This document shows, in pieces, positions 53,058-61,813 of a stretch of 64,000 nucleotides of DNA. The position numbers and the translations under genes are program-made. Source of the stretch: Bradyrhizobium ivorense (GTDB lineage Bacteria; Pseudomonadota; Alphaproteobacteria; Rhizobiales; Xanthobacteraceae). The stretch is from positions 558,001 to 622,000 of the forward strand of contig NZ_CAADFC020000016.1 in the NCBI RefSeq assembly GCF_900696085.1, given 5' to 3'. A model generated the notes under the pieces. The model had not been told where the DNA came from. It worked only from the letters and a program-made list of their open reading frames with translations, and made no database searches. Every line of letters begins with the position of its first letter. The first letter of the stretch is position 1.

Positions 53058-54281
53058 TCACAAATTCGCACCCTGGATCACTTCGCCGAACCGCTGCCAT
53101 CCCGAGCCCTCGATTCGTTGCAGCTGCAGCTGTTGCAGCGGGTGATGGTTGGTCGGGCTGGTGTTGACGCGGATGCCCGGCAATAGCGTCGGCACTTCGA
53201 CGTCCTTGAGATTGTTGGCCTGCGCCATGATGTTGTCGCGGGCAAAATTGCCCTTGCACTGCTCGAGCACGATCTTGAGCACCCGCGCCACGGTGTAGGC
53301 GTAGAGGTTGTAGCCCTCCTTCGGATTGCCGTCGGGAAAGTACTTTTCCATGAAGGCGAGAAACTCCTTCACGCCGGGATCGTTGGCCCAGGCCGGATCG
53401 GCGACGTCCTTGACATAGGCCGACGAGATCGTGCCCTGCGCCTTGTCGAAACCTACCGGCGCGATGGTCGAGGAGATCGAGGCCGCGCCGCTGGCGATGA
53501 AATGCATCGGCTTCCAGCCGAGCTCAAAGATCTTGCGCATCGACTGCGCGGTGAATTTTGCGGTGGTGCCAGAGATCAGCACGTCGGGATTGGCGCCGCG
53601 CAGGCCGACGATCTGCGAATCGATGGTGGGATCGGTCACTTCGTGCGATGCCACCACCGCGGCGCTTGCAAACTTCTCGCTCAGCACATCCTTGGCGCCG
53701 GCGACAAAATCCTTGCCGAGATCGTCGTTCTGGTAGAGCACGGCGAACTTGGCATTCTTGTTCTGGCTCAGCGCATATTTGACGAACACCTGCGCCTCGG
53801 TGCGCGCGCTCGGCGCAAAGCCCATGGTCCAGGGATAGCTTTGGTAGTCGCCCCATTTGTCGCCGTTCACCGACAGGAACAGATGCGGCACCTTGGCGGC
53901 GTTGATGTACTTCACCACCGCCGAGTTCGGCGCGGTGCCGAGCATGTTGAACAGGAAGGCGACATTGTCGCTCTCGATCAGCCGCCGCACCTGCTCGACC
54001 GTCTTCGCCGGGTTGAACGCGTCGTCGTAATAGATGTACTTGATCTGCCGCCCGGCGATGCCGCCCTGTTCGTTGAGCATCCTGAAATAGGCTTCCTGGC
54101 AGCGCGCCTGCACGCCCAGTGCCGACACCGGGCCGCTCAGCGACGTCGTGCTGCCGATCCTGATCTCGGTTGCGGTGACGCCCGGCGTGTCCTCGGCCAG
54201 CGAGGGGCGGATTCCCGCGAATGCGGCAAAGCCCGCGCCGGTTGCGCCCGTCAGCCATCTGCGCCGGTTGATCGAGACCAT
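53058..54281 (-). CDS. Branched-chain amino acid-type ABC substrate-binding protein (Tat-exported)
   Basis: A protein of 407 residues with a twin-arginine signal (INRRRWLTGATGAGFAAFAG), unlike the Sec signal of the related protein at 46003. The Peripla_BP_6 layout is clear: TPGVTATEIRIGSTTSLSGPVSALG, NEQGGIAGRQIKYIYYDDAFNPAKTVEQVRRLIESDNV, and GDYQSYPWTMGFAPSARTEA. The two proteins share many segments and are paralogues. It is divergent from the beta-keto acid cleavage gene, so it may be expressed with the carboxylase operon. No permease gene is near. Confidence 0.93.
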   Translation of the reverse strand: MVSINRRRWLTGATGAGFAAFAGIRPSLAEDTPGVTATEIRIGSTTSLSGPVSALGVQARCQEAYFRMLNEQGGIAGRQIKYIYYDDAFNPAKTVEQVRRLIESDNVAFLFNMLGTAPNSAVVKYINAAKVPHLFLSVNGDKWGDYQSYPWTMGFAPSARTEAQVFVKYALSQNKNAKFAVLYQNDDLGKDFVAGAKDVLSEKFASAAVVASHEVTDPTIDSQIVGLRGANPDVLISGTTAKFTAQSMRKIFELGWKPMHFIASGAASISSTIAPVGFDKAQGTISSAYVKDVADPAWANDPGVKEFLAFMEKYFPDGNPKEGYNLYAYTVARVLKIVLEQCKGNFARDNIMAQANNLKDVEVPTLLPGIRVNTSPTNHHPLQQLQLQRIEGSGWQRFGEVIQGANL

Positions 54282-54492
54282 GACGTCCTCCCCGCGATGC
54301 CGGCTTGTTGCGCCGCTTGTGCTTGCGGCAGAGGCTATGCGCCATGCGGTTGGGTGTCTTGTGTTAACCGGCTGATGCGCCTTGCCGCGTGGCGGCGCCC
54401 GGGTAGCCAGTCAACGCAAGATGATGCCAAGCCAAATTTCCCATCATGGGAAAATCGGCAGCGTCCGCGCTGCAAGTAGGACCAGCCAGACC

Positions 54493-55359
54493 ATGAGCGA
54501 CAAGGCCGTCATCACCTGCGCGCTGAACGGCGTGCTCACCGATCCGAAGCAGCACAACGTTCCGGTGACGCCGGAGCAGATGGCGCGCGAGGCCAAGGCC
54601 GCGTTCAACGCCGGCGCCAGCATTATGCACATCCATCTGCGCCAGCAGGAGCCGAACAAAGGCCATCTGCCGTCGTGGGAGGTCAGCGTCAGCAAGGAGA
54701 TCCAGCAGGCAATCCGCGAAGCCTGTCCCGGCGTCATCATCAACCACACTACCGGCACCTCGGGGCCGAACTACCAGGGCGCGCTAAACTGCGTGCGCGA
54801 GACGAGGCCCGAGATCGCTGCCTGCAACGCCGGCTCGCTGAATTACCTCAAGGTCAAAGCCGACAATACCTGGGCGTGGCCTCCGATGATGTTCGACAAC
54901 GCGGTCGAGAAGGTGCAGGACTATCTCGACGTGATGAACGAGGTCGGCACCATCCCGGAGTTCGAGTGCTTCGATGTCGGCATCGTGCGCTGCGTCGGCA
55001 TGTACCGGCAGACCGGCATGTATTCCGGCCCGCTCGAATACAACTTCGTGATGGGCGTCGCCTCGGGCATGCCGGCCGATCCGGAGCTGTTGCCGATCCT
55101 TTTGAAATTGAAAGCGCCGGAAGCGCATTGGCAGGTCACCGCGATCGGCCGCGCCGAGATCTGGCCGCTGCACCAGCGCTGCGCGGATCTCGGCGGCCAT
55201 TTGCGCAGCGGGCTCGAAGACACGTTCTATCTCGACGACGGCACCAAGGTGACGTCGAACGGGCAACTGGTCGAGGCGCTGGCGGCGTGCGCGCGCCGCG
55301 CCGGCCGCGAGATTGCGAGCCCGGCGGAAGCGCGGACGATTTTTGGTACAAGGCACTAG
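54493..55359 (+). CDS. Beta-keto acid cleavage enzyme (BKACE, DUF849)
   Basis: A protein of 288 residues from the ATG at 54493 (MSDKAVITCALNGVLTD). The zinc-binding HIHLR at about residues 46-50 and the INHTTGTSGPNYQG, FECFDVG and YLDDGTKVTSN segments are those of the family that includes 3-keto-5-aminohexanoate cleavage enzyme (Kce). These enzymes transfer an acetyl unit from a beta-keto acid to CoA or from acetyl-CoA, giving acetoacetate and a new acyl-CoA. It is upstream of the acyl-CoA carboxylase genes on the same strand, with repeat B4 between. Confidence 0.93.
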   Translation: MSDKAVITCALNGVLTDPKQHNVPVTPEQMAREAKAAFNAGASIMHIHLRQQEPNKGHLPSWEVSVSKEIQQAIREACPGVIINHTTGTSGPNYQGALNCVRETRPEIAACNAGSLNYLKVKADNTWAWPPMMFDNAVEKVQDYLDVMNEVGTIPEFECFDVGIVRCVGMYRQTGMYSGPLEYNFVMGVASGMPADPELLPILLKLKAPEAHWQVTAIGRAEIWPLHQRCADLGGHLRSGLEDTFYLDDGTKVTSNGQLVEALAACARRAGREIASPAEARTIFGTRH

Positions 55360-55362
55360 TGC

Positions 55363-55446
55363 CGTCATTGCGAGCGTAGCGAAGCAATCCATCGCGCCAC
55401 CAGGGAGGGTATGGATTGCTTCGTCGGTTCGCTCCTCGCAATGACG
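55363..55446. repeat. Dispersed palindromic repeat, family B copy 4
   Basis: CGTCATTGCGAGCGTAGCGA and its imperfect complement GGTTCGCTCCTCGCAATGACG. It lies between BKACE and the carboxylase genes within the same transcription direction, so it may modulate read-through. Confidence 0.85.
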
Positions 55447-55459
55447 AGCGGGAGAGTTC

Positions 55460-57076
55460 ATGCCCATCATCGAAAACACCATCGCCACCGGCAGCGCCGC
55501 CTACCTCGCCAACCGCGACGGCATGCTGGCGCTGATCGCACGGATGCGGGCCCTGGAGGATCGCACCCGCGCCGCATCGGCGGCCGCCAAGGACCGCTTC
55601 CACAGCCGCGGGCAGCTGTTGCCGCGCGAGCGCGTCGCGCTGGTCCTCGATCCCGGCTCGCCCTTCCTCGAACTGTCGACGCTCGCCGGCTACATGTTCG
55701 ACGTGCCTGATGCGGACAAGAGCGTGCCCGGCGGCGGCGTGGTCGCCGGCATCGGCTTCGTCTCCGGCATCCGCTGCATGGTCAGCGCCAACGATGCCGG
55801 TATCGATGCCGGTGCGTTGCAGCCTTACGGCCTCGACAAGACGCTGCGGGTGCAGGAGCTCGCGCTGGAAAACAAGCTGCCCTATGTGCAACTGGTCGAG
55901 AGCGCCGGCGCCAACCTGCTGCGCTACCGCGTCGAAGACTTTATCCGCGGCGGCAACATCTTTCGCAATCTCGCGCGGCTGTCGGCGGCCGGGCTTCCCG
56001 TCGTCACCGTCACCCACGGCTCCTCGACCGCCGGCGGCGCCTACCAGACCGGCCTCTCTGACTACATCGTGATGGTGCGCGGACGCACCCGCGCCTTCCT
56101 TGCCGGCCCGCCGCTGCTGAAAGCCGCCACTGGCGAGATCGCGACCGAGGAAGAACTCGGCGGCGCCGAGATGCACACCACGATCTCCGGCCTCGGCGAT
56201 TATCTTGCCGAGGACGATCGCGATGCCCTGCGCATCGCGCGCGACATCATGGCCAAGCTGCCCTGGGACCGGACGGCGCGCGAGGCGGCCGCGGTCAAGC
56301 TACCGCGTTACGACGCGGAAGAGCTGCTCGGCATCATGCCGATGGACCACAAGCGTCCCGTCGATATGCGCCAGGCGATCGCGCGCTTCATCGACGATTC
56401 CGATTTCACCGAGTTCGGCGCCAATTACGGCCCGGCGACGGTCTGCGGCCATGCTCGCATCGAGGGCCACGCGATCGGCATCATCACCAACAACGGCCCG
56501 CTCGACGTGCCCGGTGCCAACAAGGCGACGCATTTCATCCAGGCCTGCTGCCAGTCGCGCACGCCGATCCTCTATATGAACAACACTACGGGCTACATGG
56601 TCGGCAAGGCCTATGAAGAGGCCGGCATGATCAAGCACGGCTCGAAGATGATCCAGGCTGTGACCTCGGCGACGGTGCCGCAGATCACGCTGTATTGCGG
56701 CGCCTCGTTCGGCGCCGGCAATTACGGCATGTGCGGCCGCGGCTTCCATCCGCGCTTCTGCTTCTCCTGGCCGAACGCCAAGACCGCTGTGATGGGCGGC
56801 GAGCAGGCCGCCGAGACCATGGCGATCGTCACCGAGGCCGCCGCGGCGCGGCGCGGCAAGCCGGTCGAGAAGGAGAAGCTCGAAGCGATGAAGGCGCAGA
56901 TCACAGGCGTGTTCGACGGCCAGATGGACGTGTTCTCGACCAGCGCCCGCGTGCTCGACGACGGCGTGATCGATCCGCGCGACACCCGCAGCGTGCTCGC
57001 CGAGGTGCTTGCGATTTGCCGCGAGGCCGAGGCGCGCAGCCCACAGCGCATGCAGTTCTCGGTGGCGCGGCCATGA
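55460..57076 (+). CDS. Acyl-CoA carboxylase carboxyltransferase (beta) subunit
   Basis: A protein of 538 residues, the usual length for methylcrotonyl-/geranyl-CoA carboxylase beta subunits. It has two crotonase-fold halves: the first with the oxyanion glycines in GSSTAGGAYQTGLSDYI, the second with NNTTGYMVGKAYEEAGMIKHG, GASFGAGNYGMCGRGF and NAKTAVMGGEQAAETM. It transfers carboxyl from carboxybiotin to an acyl-CoA. Methylcrotonyl-CoA, geranyl-CoA or a related enoyl-CoA are all possible; I cannot separate them by eye. It overlaps the biotin carboxylase gene by ATGA. Confidence 0.93.
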   Translation: MPIIENTIATGSAAYLANRDGMLALIARMRALEDRTRAASAAAKDRFHSRGQLLPRERVALVLDPGSPFLELSTLAGYMFDVPDADKSVPGGGVVAGIGFVSGIRCMVSANDAGIDAGALQPYGLDKTLRVQELALENKLPYVQLVESAGANLLRYRVEDFIRGGNIFRNLARLSAAGLPVVTVTHGSSTAGGAYQTGLSDYIVMVRGRTRAFLAGPPLLKAATGEIATEEELGGAEMHTTISGLGDYLAEDDRDALRIARDIMAKLPWDRTAREAAAVKLPRYDAEELLGIMPMDHKRPVDMRQAIARFIDDSDFTEFGANYGPATVCGHARIEGHAIGIITNNGPLDVPGANKATHFIQACCQSRTPILYMNNTTGYMVGKAYEEAGMIKHGSKMIQAVTSATVPQITLYCGASFGAGNYGMCGRGFHPRFCFSWPNAKTAVMGGEQAAETMAIVTEAAAARRGKPVEKEKLEAMKAQITGVFDGQMDVFSTSARVLDDGVIDPRDTRSVLAEVLAICREAEARSPQRMQFSVARP

Positions 57077-59061
57077 GCGGAACGAAGGTGAAGCGGACGC
57101 CGTTCTTCAAGATCCTGATCGCCAACCGCGGCGAGATCGCGCTGCGCATCATGCGATCAGCGCGGCGGCTCGGCTACGGCGTGGTCGCGGTCTATTCCGA
57201 TGCCGATCGCGATGCGCTGCATGTGCGCGAAGCTGATCAGGCAGTGCGGATCGGCGAGGCGCTGCCGGCGCAATCCTATCTGAAGATCGATGCGATCATC
57301 GCCGCGGCCAAAGCGAGCGGCGCCGGCGCGGTGCATCCCGGCTACGGCTTCCTCGCCGAGAACGAGGATTTTGCGCAAGCCTGCCGCGATGCTGGGCTGG
57401 TGTTCATCGGGCCGTCGCCGCAGGCGATCCGCGCGATGGGCAACAAGGCGGGCGCCAAGGACATCATGCAGGAGGCCGGCGTGCCCTGCGTACCCGGCTA
57501 TCAGGGCGCCGACCAGAGCGACGCCGTCATGCTGGCGGAAGCCAGGGCGATCGGCTTTCCCGTGATGATCAAGGCGGTCGCCGGCGGCGGCGGACGCGGC
57601 ATGCGGCTGGTCGCGGATGCCGCCGCGTTCCCGGACGCGCTGCGCAGCGCGCGCTCGGAGGCGCAGGGCGCGTTCGGCGATCCCACCGTTATCCTCGAGC
57701 GCGCGATCGTCGATCCCCGCCATATCGAAATCCAGGTGTTCGGCGATCGCTACGGTAACGCCATCCATCTCGGCGAGCGCGACTGCTCGGTGCAGCGGCG
57801 GCACCAGAAACTGATCGAGGAGGCGCCGTCGCCGGCCGTGACGCCTGCGCTGCGCGAGCAAATGGGCGCGGTCGCCGTGCAGGCGGTCAAGGCGATCGGC
57901 TACGAGGGCGCCGGGACGCTGGAGTTCCTGCTCGACCGCGACGGCCATTTCTACTTCATGGAGATGAACACGCGGCTGCAGGTCGAGCATCCCGTCACCG
58001 AGGCGATCACCGCCCTCGATCTGGTCGAACTGCAGCTCCGCGTCGCGAGCGGCCAGCCGCTCGGGCTGACGCAGGACGACATCACGTTCTCCGGCCATGC
58101 CATCGAGGTCCGGCTGTGCTCGGAGGATGCCGGGCACGACTTCATGCCGCAATCAGGACGGATGGCGCGGTGGCAGAGGCCTGATGGCATCCGCGTCGAG
58201 CACGCGCTGCAGTCCGGTTCCGAGATTCCACCGTTTTACGATTCGATGATCGCGAAGCTCATCAGCCACGGCGCGACGCGTGATGAGGCGCGCGGCAAAT
58301 TGATCTGCGCGCTGGAGCAGGTCACCGCCTTCGGCGTCACCACCAACCAGGGATTTCTCATCGACTGCCTGCGCCACCCGGTCTTTGCCAAAGGCCAGGC
58401 GACCACTTCGTTCATCGGCCAGAACGGCGAAGCACTGCTGGCATCGCGCCCCGATCGAGCCAGCGACGTCGCACTCGCCGCGCTGCTGCTCTATGTCACG
58501 AGCCGCTACGCGCCTCTATGGCAGGGCGGGCGATCGCTCGCCGCGACATTTCCATTGGGTTTGCGGATCGACCTCGGCCACGGCGTGCAGGAGATCGAGA
58601 TCGTCCGCCAGCGCGACGGCAGCTATCTCGCCGCCCGCAATAGCGATCGCTTTAGCTTCGAGATCGACGAGCTCGGCGAGGACAGCATCCGCTTTCGCCG
58701 CAACGGCCTGATGGAATCGGCAAAATTTCTGCGCGATGGCGACCGGCTCTTCATCCTGCACCGCGGCGTCACGCTGGCGGTCCGCGATCTCACCCTGGCA
58801 CCACCGGAAAGCGCCAGCGCGGCCGGCGGCGACGGCAAGGTCCGCGCCGCCATGAACGGCCGCGTCGTCGCGGTGCTGGTGAAGGCCGGCGACAAGGTCG
58901 CGGCCGGCCAGCCGGTCATGACGCTGGAGGCGATGAAGATGGAGCACGTCCACACCGCCGGCGTCGCCGGCACGGTGTCGGCAATCGACGTCGCCGAGGG
59001 CGAGCAGGTGACGACGGGGAAGATCGTGGTGGAGATCAAGGTCGATAAGCAGGCGGCCTAA
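57073..59061 (+). CDS. Acyl-CoA carboxylase biotin carboxylase / BCCP (alpha) subunit
   Basis: A protein of 662 residues with the ATG overlapping the previous stop. The biotin carboxylase domain (about 10-460) has ILIANRGEIALRIMRSARRLGY, ATP-grasp VIKAVAGGGGRGMRL-like (FPVMIKAVAGGGGRGMR), ERDCSVQRRHQKLIEEAPS and MEMNTRLQVEHPVTE. A bridging region of about 130 residues follows, then the biotinyl domain with the modified lysine in LEAMKMEH near residue 625. This is the 3-methylcrotonyl-/geranyl-/propionyl-CoA carboxylase alpha-subunit layout. No enoyl-CoA hydratase or lyase is in the window. Confidence 0.95.
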   Translation: MSGTKVKRTPFFKILIANRGEIALRIMRSARRLGYGVVAVYSDADRDALHVREADQAVRIGEALPAQSYLKIDAIIAAAKASGAGAVHPGYGFLAENEDFAQACRDAGLVFIGPSPQAIRAMGNKAGAKDIMQEAGVPCVPGYQGADQSDAVMLAEARAIGFPVMIKAVAGGGGRGMRLVADAAAFPDALRSARSEAQGAFGDPTVILERAIVDPRHIEIQVFGDRYGNAIHLGERDCSVQRRHQKLIEEAPSPAVTPALREQMGAVAVQAVKAIGYEGAGTLEFLLDRDGHFYFMEMNTRLQVEHPVTEAITALDLVELQLRVASGQPLGLTQDDITFSGHAIEVRLCSEDAGHDFMPQSGRMARWQRPDGIRVEHALQSGSEIPPFYDSMIAKLISHGATRDEARGKLICALEQVTAFGVTTNQGFLIDCLRHPVFAKGQATTSFIGQNGEALLASRPDRASDVALAALLLYVTSRYAPLWQGGRSLAATFPLGLRIDLGHGVQEIEIVRQRDGSYLAARNSDRFSFEIDELGEDSIRFRRNGLMESAKFLRDGDRLFILHRGVTLAVRDLTLAPPESASAAGGDGKVRAAMNGRVVAVLVKAGDKVAAGQPVMTLEAMKMEHVHTAGVAGTVSAIDVAEGEQVTTGKIVVEIKVDKQAA

Positions 59062-59087
59062 CCACGCGTCATGTATGGACGGCCCCC

Positions 59088-59336
59088 TGTCGGCAAGGGC
59101 TTTCTTGATGTTTCGGCAAGCGGATCGGGGAGCGGTCATGTATACGGCCTCGAGATGCGGCCATTGACCGCGGGCCCTGATGGAGATCGCTGATCGAATT
59201 CCAATCATTGCGGCGCGCTGTGACGCGCGATGACGTGGCGGAGTGTTTCGATCCCGGTTTCCTGACCATTTGCCATCACACCTTGATTGCCCTTCCGATA
59301 GGAATGAGCGCGAGCGCGGCGGCTGTCGCCCCTCGA
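59088..59336 (-). ncRNA. Candidate bridge/seekRNA region in the right end of the IS
   Basis: The 249 bases after the transposase stop have no coding capacity of their own. They contain a nested stem-loop: GCGGTCA at 59132 pairs with TGACCGC at 59165, with GGCC/GGCC inside it. A second hairpin, GCGCG/CGCGC, is at 59213-59228. IS1111-type elements are known to encode a guide RNA in this position that pairs with donor and target DNA. The RNA itself is inferred, and its ends are not determined. Confidence 0.4.
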
Positions 59337-60368
59337 CTAGGCAGCAGCCGGCGCGCTCGCGCGGTCGCGGTAAGGTTCTCCTTTGACCAGCATGGCCCAG
59401 ATGATGCGCGCGGTCTTGGCGGCGAAGGCCACCATGGCGACCTTGTAGGGCCGCCGCGCCAGCAAATCACGCAGCCATGGATCGCTGACGCCGCGCGCCT
59501 TCTGCTGCCGCAGATGGGCGCTGGCGCCGTTGATGAAGAGCGCGCGCAGCACGCGATCGCCCTGCTTGGAGATGCGGCCTGGGCGATGCTTGCCCCCGGT
59601 GCCGTGATCTTTGCCGGTGAGCCCGATCCAGGCGGCAAAGTCCCGGCCGGAGCGGAACAGCTTCGCATCGGGCACTTTGGCCAACACCGTGCTGGCGATC
59701 ATCGGGCCAACGCTCGGGACTTCCATCAGCCGCTTCGCGTCGCGATCGCGGCGAGCCGCCTTGCCGATCTGCCGTTCCAGCGCCCGTTCGTCGGTATCGA
59801 GCGCTCGCCAATGTGTGGCGAGCACCAACAGGGCGCCGCGCATGATCTCCGGGATCTCCTCACTCGGCTTCTCGAGCCGGGCCATCAGCTCGCGCAGCCC
59901 CTCATAGCCCTGCGCCGCCACGATCCCGAGCTCGCTCAGCGCCGCCCGCAGCGCGTTCGCGGCCATCGTCCGCTGCCGAACCAGCAGCGCGCGGGTGCCG
60001 TGAACCGCCAGCGCCGCCTGCTGCGCGACGCTCTTCACCGCCACAAAGCGCATCGTCGGCCGGCTCACCGCCTCGCAGATCGCCTCCGCGTCCCGGCCAT
60101 CGTTCTTGTTGCGCTTCACATAAGGCTTCACATAGGCCGGCGGCATCAGCTTGACTTCGTGGCCGTACTTCCCGATCACCCGTGCCCAATGATGCGCGCT
60201 GCCACAGGCCTCCATGCCCACCAGGCACGGCGGCAACTGCGCAAAAAACTTCTCCACGGCGGCCCGCCGAAGTTGCCGCCTCAGCACCACAGCTCCCGCC
60301 GCATCAACCCCGTGAACTTGAAACACGTTCTTCGCCAAGTCCAAACCAATCGTGCTAATCTTCGTCAT
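59337..60368 (-). CDS. IS110-family transposase (DEDD recombinase)
   Basis: A protein of 343 residues, full length for the family. The N-terminal RuvC-like domain has the first acidic residue in STIGLDLAKNVFQVHG, the second in CLVGMEACGSAHHWARV, and the DGRDAEAICEA segment. The C-terminal transposase domain has the helix-hairpin-like VPSVGPMIASTVLA and the serine-bearing FRSGRDFAAWIGLTGKDHGTGGKHRPGRISKQGDRVLR. It has no visible frameshift or stop. Such enzymes move a circular intermediate without making typical target duplications. Confidence 0.96.
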   Translation of the reverse strand: MTKISTIGLDLAKNVFQVHGVDAAGAVVLRRQLRRAAVEKFFAQLPPCLVGMEACGSAHHWARVIGKYGHEVKLMPPAYVKPYVKRNKNDGRDAEAICEAVSRPTMRFVAVKSVAQQAALAVHGTRALLVRQRTMAANALRAALSELGIVAAQGYEGLRELMARLEKPSEEIPEIMRGALLVLATHWRALDTDERALERQIGKAARRDRDAKRLMEVPSVGPMIASTVLAKVPDAKLFRSGRDFAAWIGLTGKDHGTGGKHRPGRISKQGDRVLRALFINGASAHLRQQKARGVSDPWLRDLLARRPYKVAMVAFAAKTARIIWAMLVKGEPYRDRASAPAAA

Positions 60369-60445
60369 GGACGGTCCCCTTGTCTGGTCGAATCAACATC
60401 ACCAGTCTGGCACACTGATGCCGTTGGGGGCCGTCCACCCCATCT

Positions 60446-60547
60446 TTGCGAGGCGCGAAGCGACGAAGCAATCCATGCCTCCGCTCGTGGAGAGATGAAT
60501 TGCTTCGCGGAGCCGCTTTGCGCCGACCCGTTGGCTCGCAATGACCG
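60446..60547. repeat. Family B repeat, degenerate copy 5
   Basis: TTGCGAGGCGCGAAGCGACG with GAAGCAATCCATGCCTCCGC and AATTGCTTCGCGGAGCC and GGCTCGCAATGACCG keeps the family B plan with insertions of about 20 bp. It begins within 10 bp of the inverted end of the IS, so the element may have been a neighbour or target of the insertion. Confidence 0.65.
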
Positions 60548-60573
60548 AGATAGAAGTACGCACAATCTCGCCC

Positions 60574-60890
60574 CGTCACCCTGAGAGGGTGTGAAGCTTT
60601 GTCCTCACCCACATCTGTCATCGCCCGGCCTGTGCGCAATTGCGCACATGGACCGGGCGATCCAGTACGCCGCGGCCTCTCGGTCATTCACCACCGCCTC
60701 TGGAATACTGGATCACCCGCCTGCGCGGGTGATGACACCGAGAAAGTTGAGCAAACCTCCCCGTCACCCTGAGGTGGCCGCTTCTTCAGCGGCCCTCGAA
60801 GGGTCGACGGCCCCGCTGCGGCCGCGCGGCTACATCGGGGCCGATTCATCCTTCGAGACGCGGCCAAGTGGCCGCTCCTCAGGATGACGG
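60574..60890. repeat. Composite palindromic repeat, family C copy 4
   Basis: About 317 bp with the module order of 13861-14160: CGTCACCCTGAGAGGGTGTG, the CCTGTGCGCAATTGCGCACA hairpin, CACCCGCCTGCGCGGGTGAT, CGTCACCCTGAGGTGGCCGC, and CCTTCGAGACGCGGCC with CCTCAGGATGACGG. It fills most of the 519-bp gap between the IS and the SDR gene. No gene is seen there. Confidence 0.85.
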
Positions 60891-60956
60891 TGATAGATGG
60901 AGCGCTCGGCGTTCCCCGTTCACCCGCGGCTTGAACGAGAGTTGGGCCAGAGCGGA

Positions 60957-61697
60957 TCAGACCAGGCCGCCGTTGGCGCGCAGCGTCTGGCCGTTGATCC
61001 AGGAGCCGTCGGGACCGGCAAGGAAAGAAACCGCACCGGCGATATCGGTCGGTGTGCCGAGCCGCTCCAGCGGCACCATCTTGGCAAAGCGGTCGATTAG
61101 TTCGTCCGACTTGCCGTGCAGGAACAGATCGGTCGCGGTCGGGCCGGGCGCGACCGCATTCACGGTGATGCCGCGGCCGCGCAATTCCTTCGACAGGATC
61201 GCGGTCAGAGATTCGATCGCGGCCTTGGTCGCGACATAGATGCCGTAGGTCTCGAGCTTGGTGCCGACCACGCTGGTCGAGAAGTTGACGATGCGTCCGC
61301 CATTGCGCAGCCGCCGCGCCGCCTCGCGCATGGTGTTGAAACTGCCCTTCAAATTGACCGCGACCTGTTGGTCGAAGGCCGCATCGTCACTGTCGGCGAT
61401 CTTGCCGAGCTTCATGATGCCGGCATTGTTGACCAGCACGTCGACGCCGCCGAAGGCGGCTTCCGCTGCGTCGAACATGCCGCGCACCGCGCTCGCGTCG
61501 CTGACATCGGCCTTGGCCGTCAGCGCCCGGCCGCCGGCCGCCTCGATCCGGTCGGCAACCGCCTGCGCCGGCTTGGCGTCGCCGGAGTAGTTGATGACGA
61601 CGGTAAAACCGTCCTTGGCGAGCCGTTCGGCCACCGCGGCGCCGATTCCGCGCGAGGCGCCCGTCACCAGTGCTACCTTGTTGGTTTGGTTGGTCAT
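60957..61697 (-). CDS. Short-chain dehydrogenase/reductase (SDR)
   Basis: A protein of 246 residues from the ATG at 61697 (MTNQTNKVALVTGASRG). It has the cofactor motif TGASRGIGAAVAE, NNAG at about residue 85, the catalytic Ser in FSTSVVG, and the YxxxK motif YGIYVATKAAIE. It resembles 3-oxoacyl-ACP/glucose-dehydrogenase-type SDRs that use NADPH. The gene is divergent from a LysR regulator, which is a typical arrangement for a regulated reductase. The substrate is unknown. Confidence 0.93.
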   Translation of the reverse strand: MTNQTNKVALVTGASRGIGAAVAERLAKDGFTVVINYSGDAKPAQAVADRIEAAGGRALTAKADVSDASAVRGMFDAAEAAFGGVDVLVNNAGIMKLGKIADSDDAAFDQQVAVNLKGSFNTMREAARRLRNGGRIVNFSTSVVGTKLETYGIYVATKAAIESLTAILSKELRGRGITVNAVAPGPTATDLFLHGKSDELIDRFAKMVPLERLGTPTDIAGAVSFLAGPDGSWINGQTLRANGGLV

Positions 61698-61758
61698 TTT
61701 CAGTCTCCATCCGGTTGTGCGGACCAAGCCGCGTTCGATAGGAGGACGCTACGCCTTG

Positions 61759-61779
61759 GCATAAATCGGATAATTATGC
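61759..61779. promoter_or_regulatory. Inverted repeat in the SDR-LysR divergent promoter
   Basis: GCATAA at 61759 and TTATGC at 61774 are exact inverted halves separated by nine bases. They lie 62 bp from the SDR start and 35 bp from the LysR start in the shared 116-bp promoter. A LysR-type operator is inferred; the classical T-N11-A spacing is not exact. Confidence 0.5.
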
Positions 61780-61813
61780 ATCTTCTGGCATCACTGTTCT
61801 GGATTTTCGGACA

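Larger units (their letters stand above)
59076..60437 (-). mobile_element. IS110-family (IS1111-group-like) insertion sequence
   Basis: About 1,362 bp bounded by perfect 12-bp inverted sequences, TGGACGGCCCCC at 59076 and GGGGGCCGTCCA at 60426. It encodes one apparently intact transposase on the minus strand. Sub-terminal inverted repeats and a long non-coding 3' end (261 bp) with a short 5' end (69 bp) are features of the IS1111 subgroup. A partial extra copy of the end sequence, TGGACGGTCCCCTTGTC, lies next to the transposase start at 60368. The outermost boundaries are uncertain by some bases. It inserted directly behind the carboxylase operon. Confidence 0.8.
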
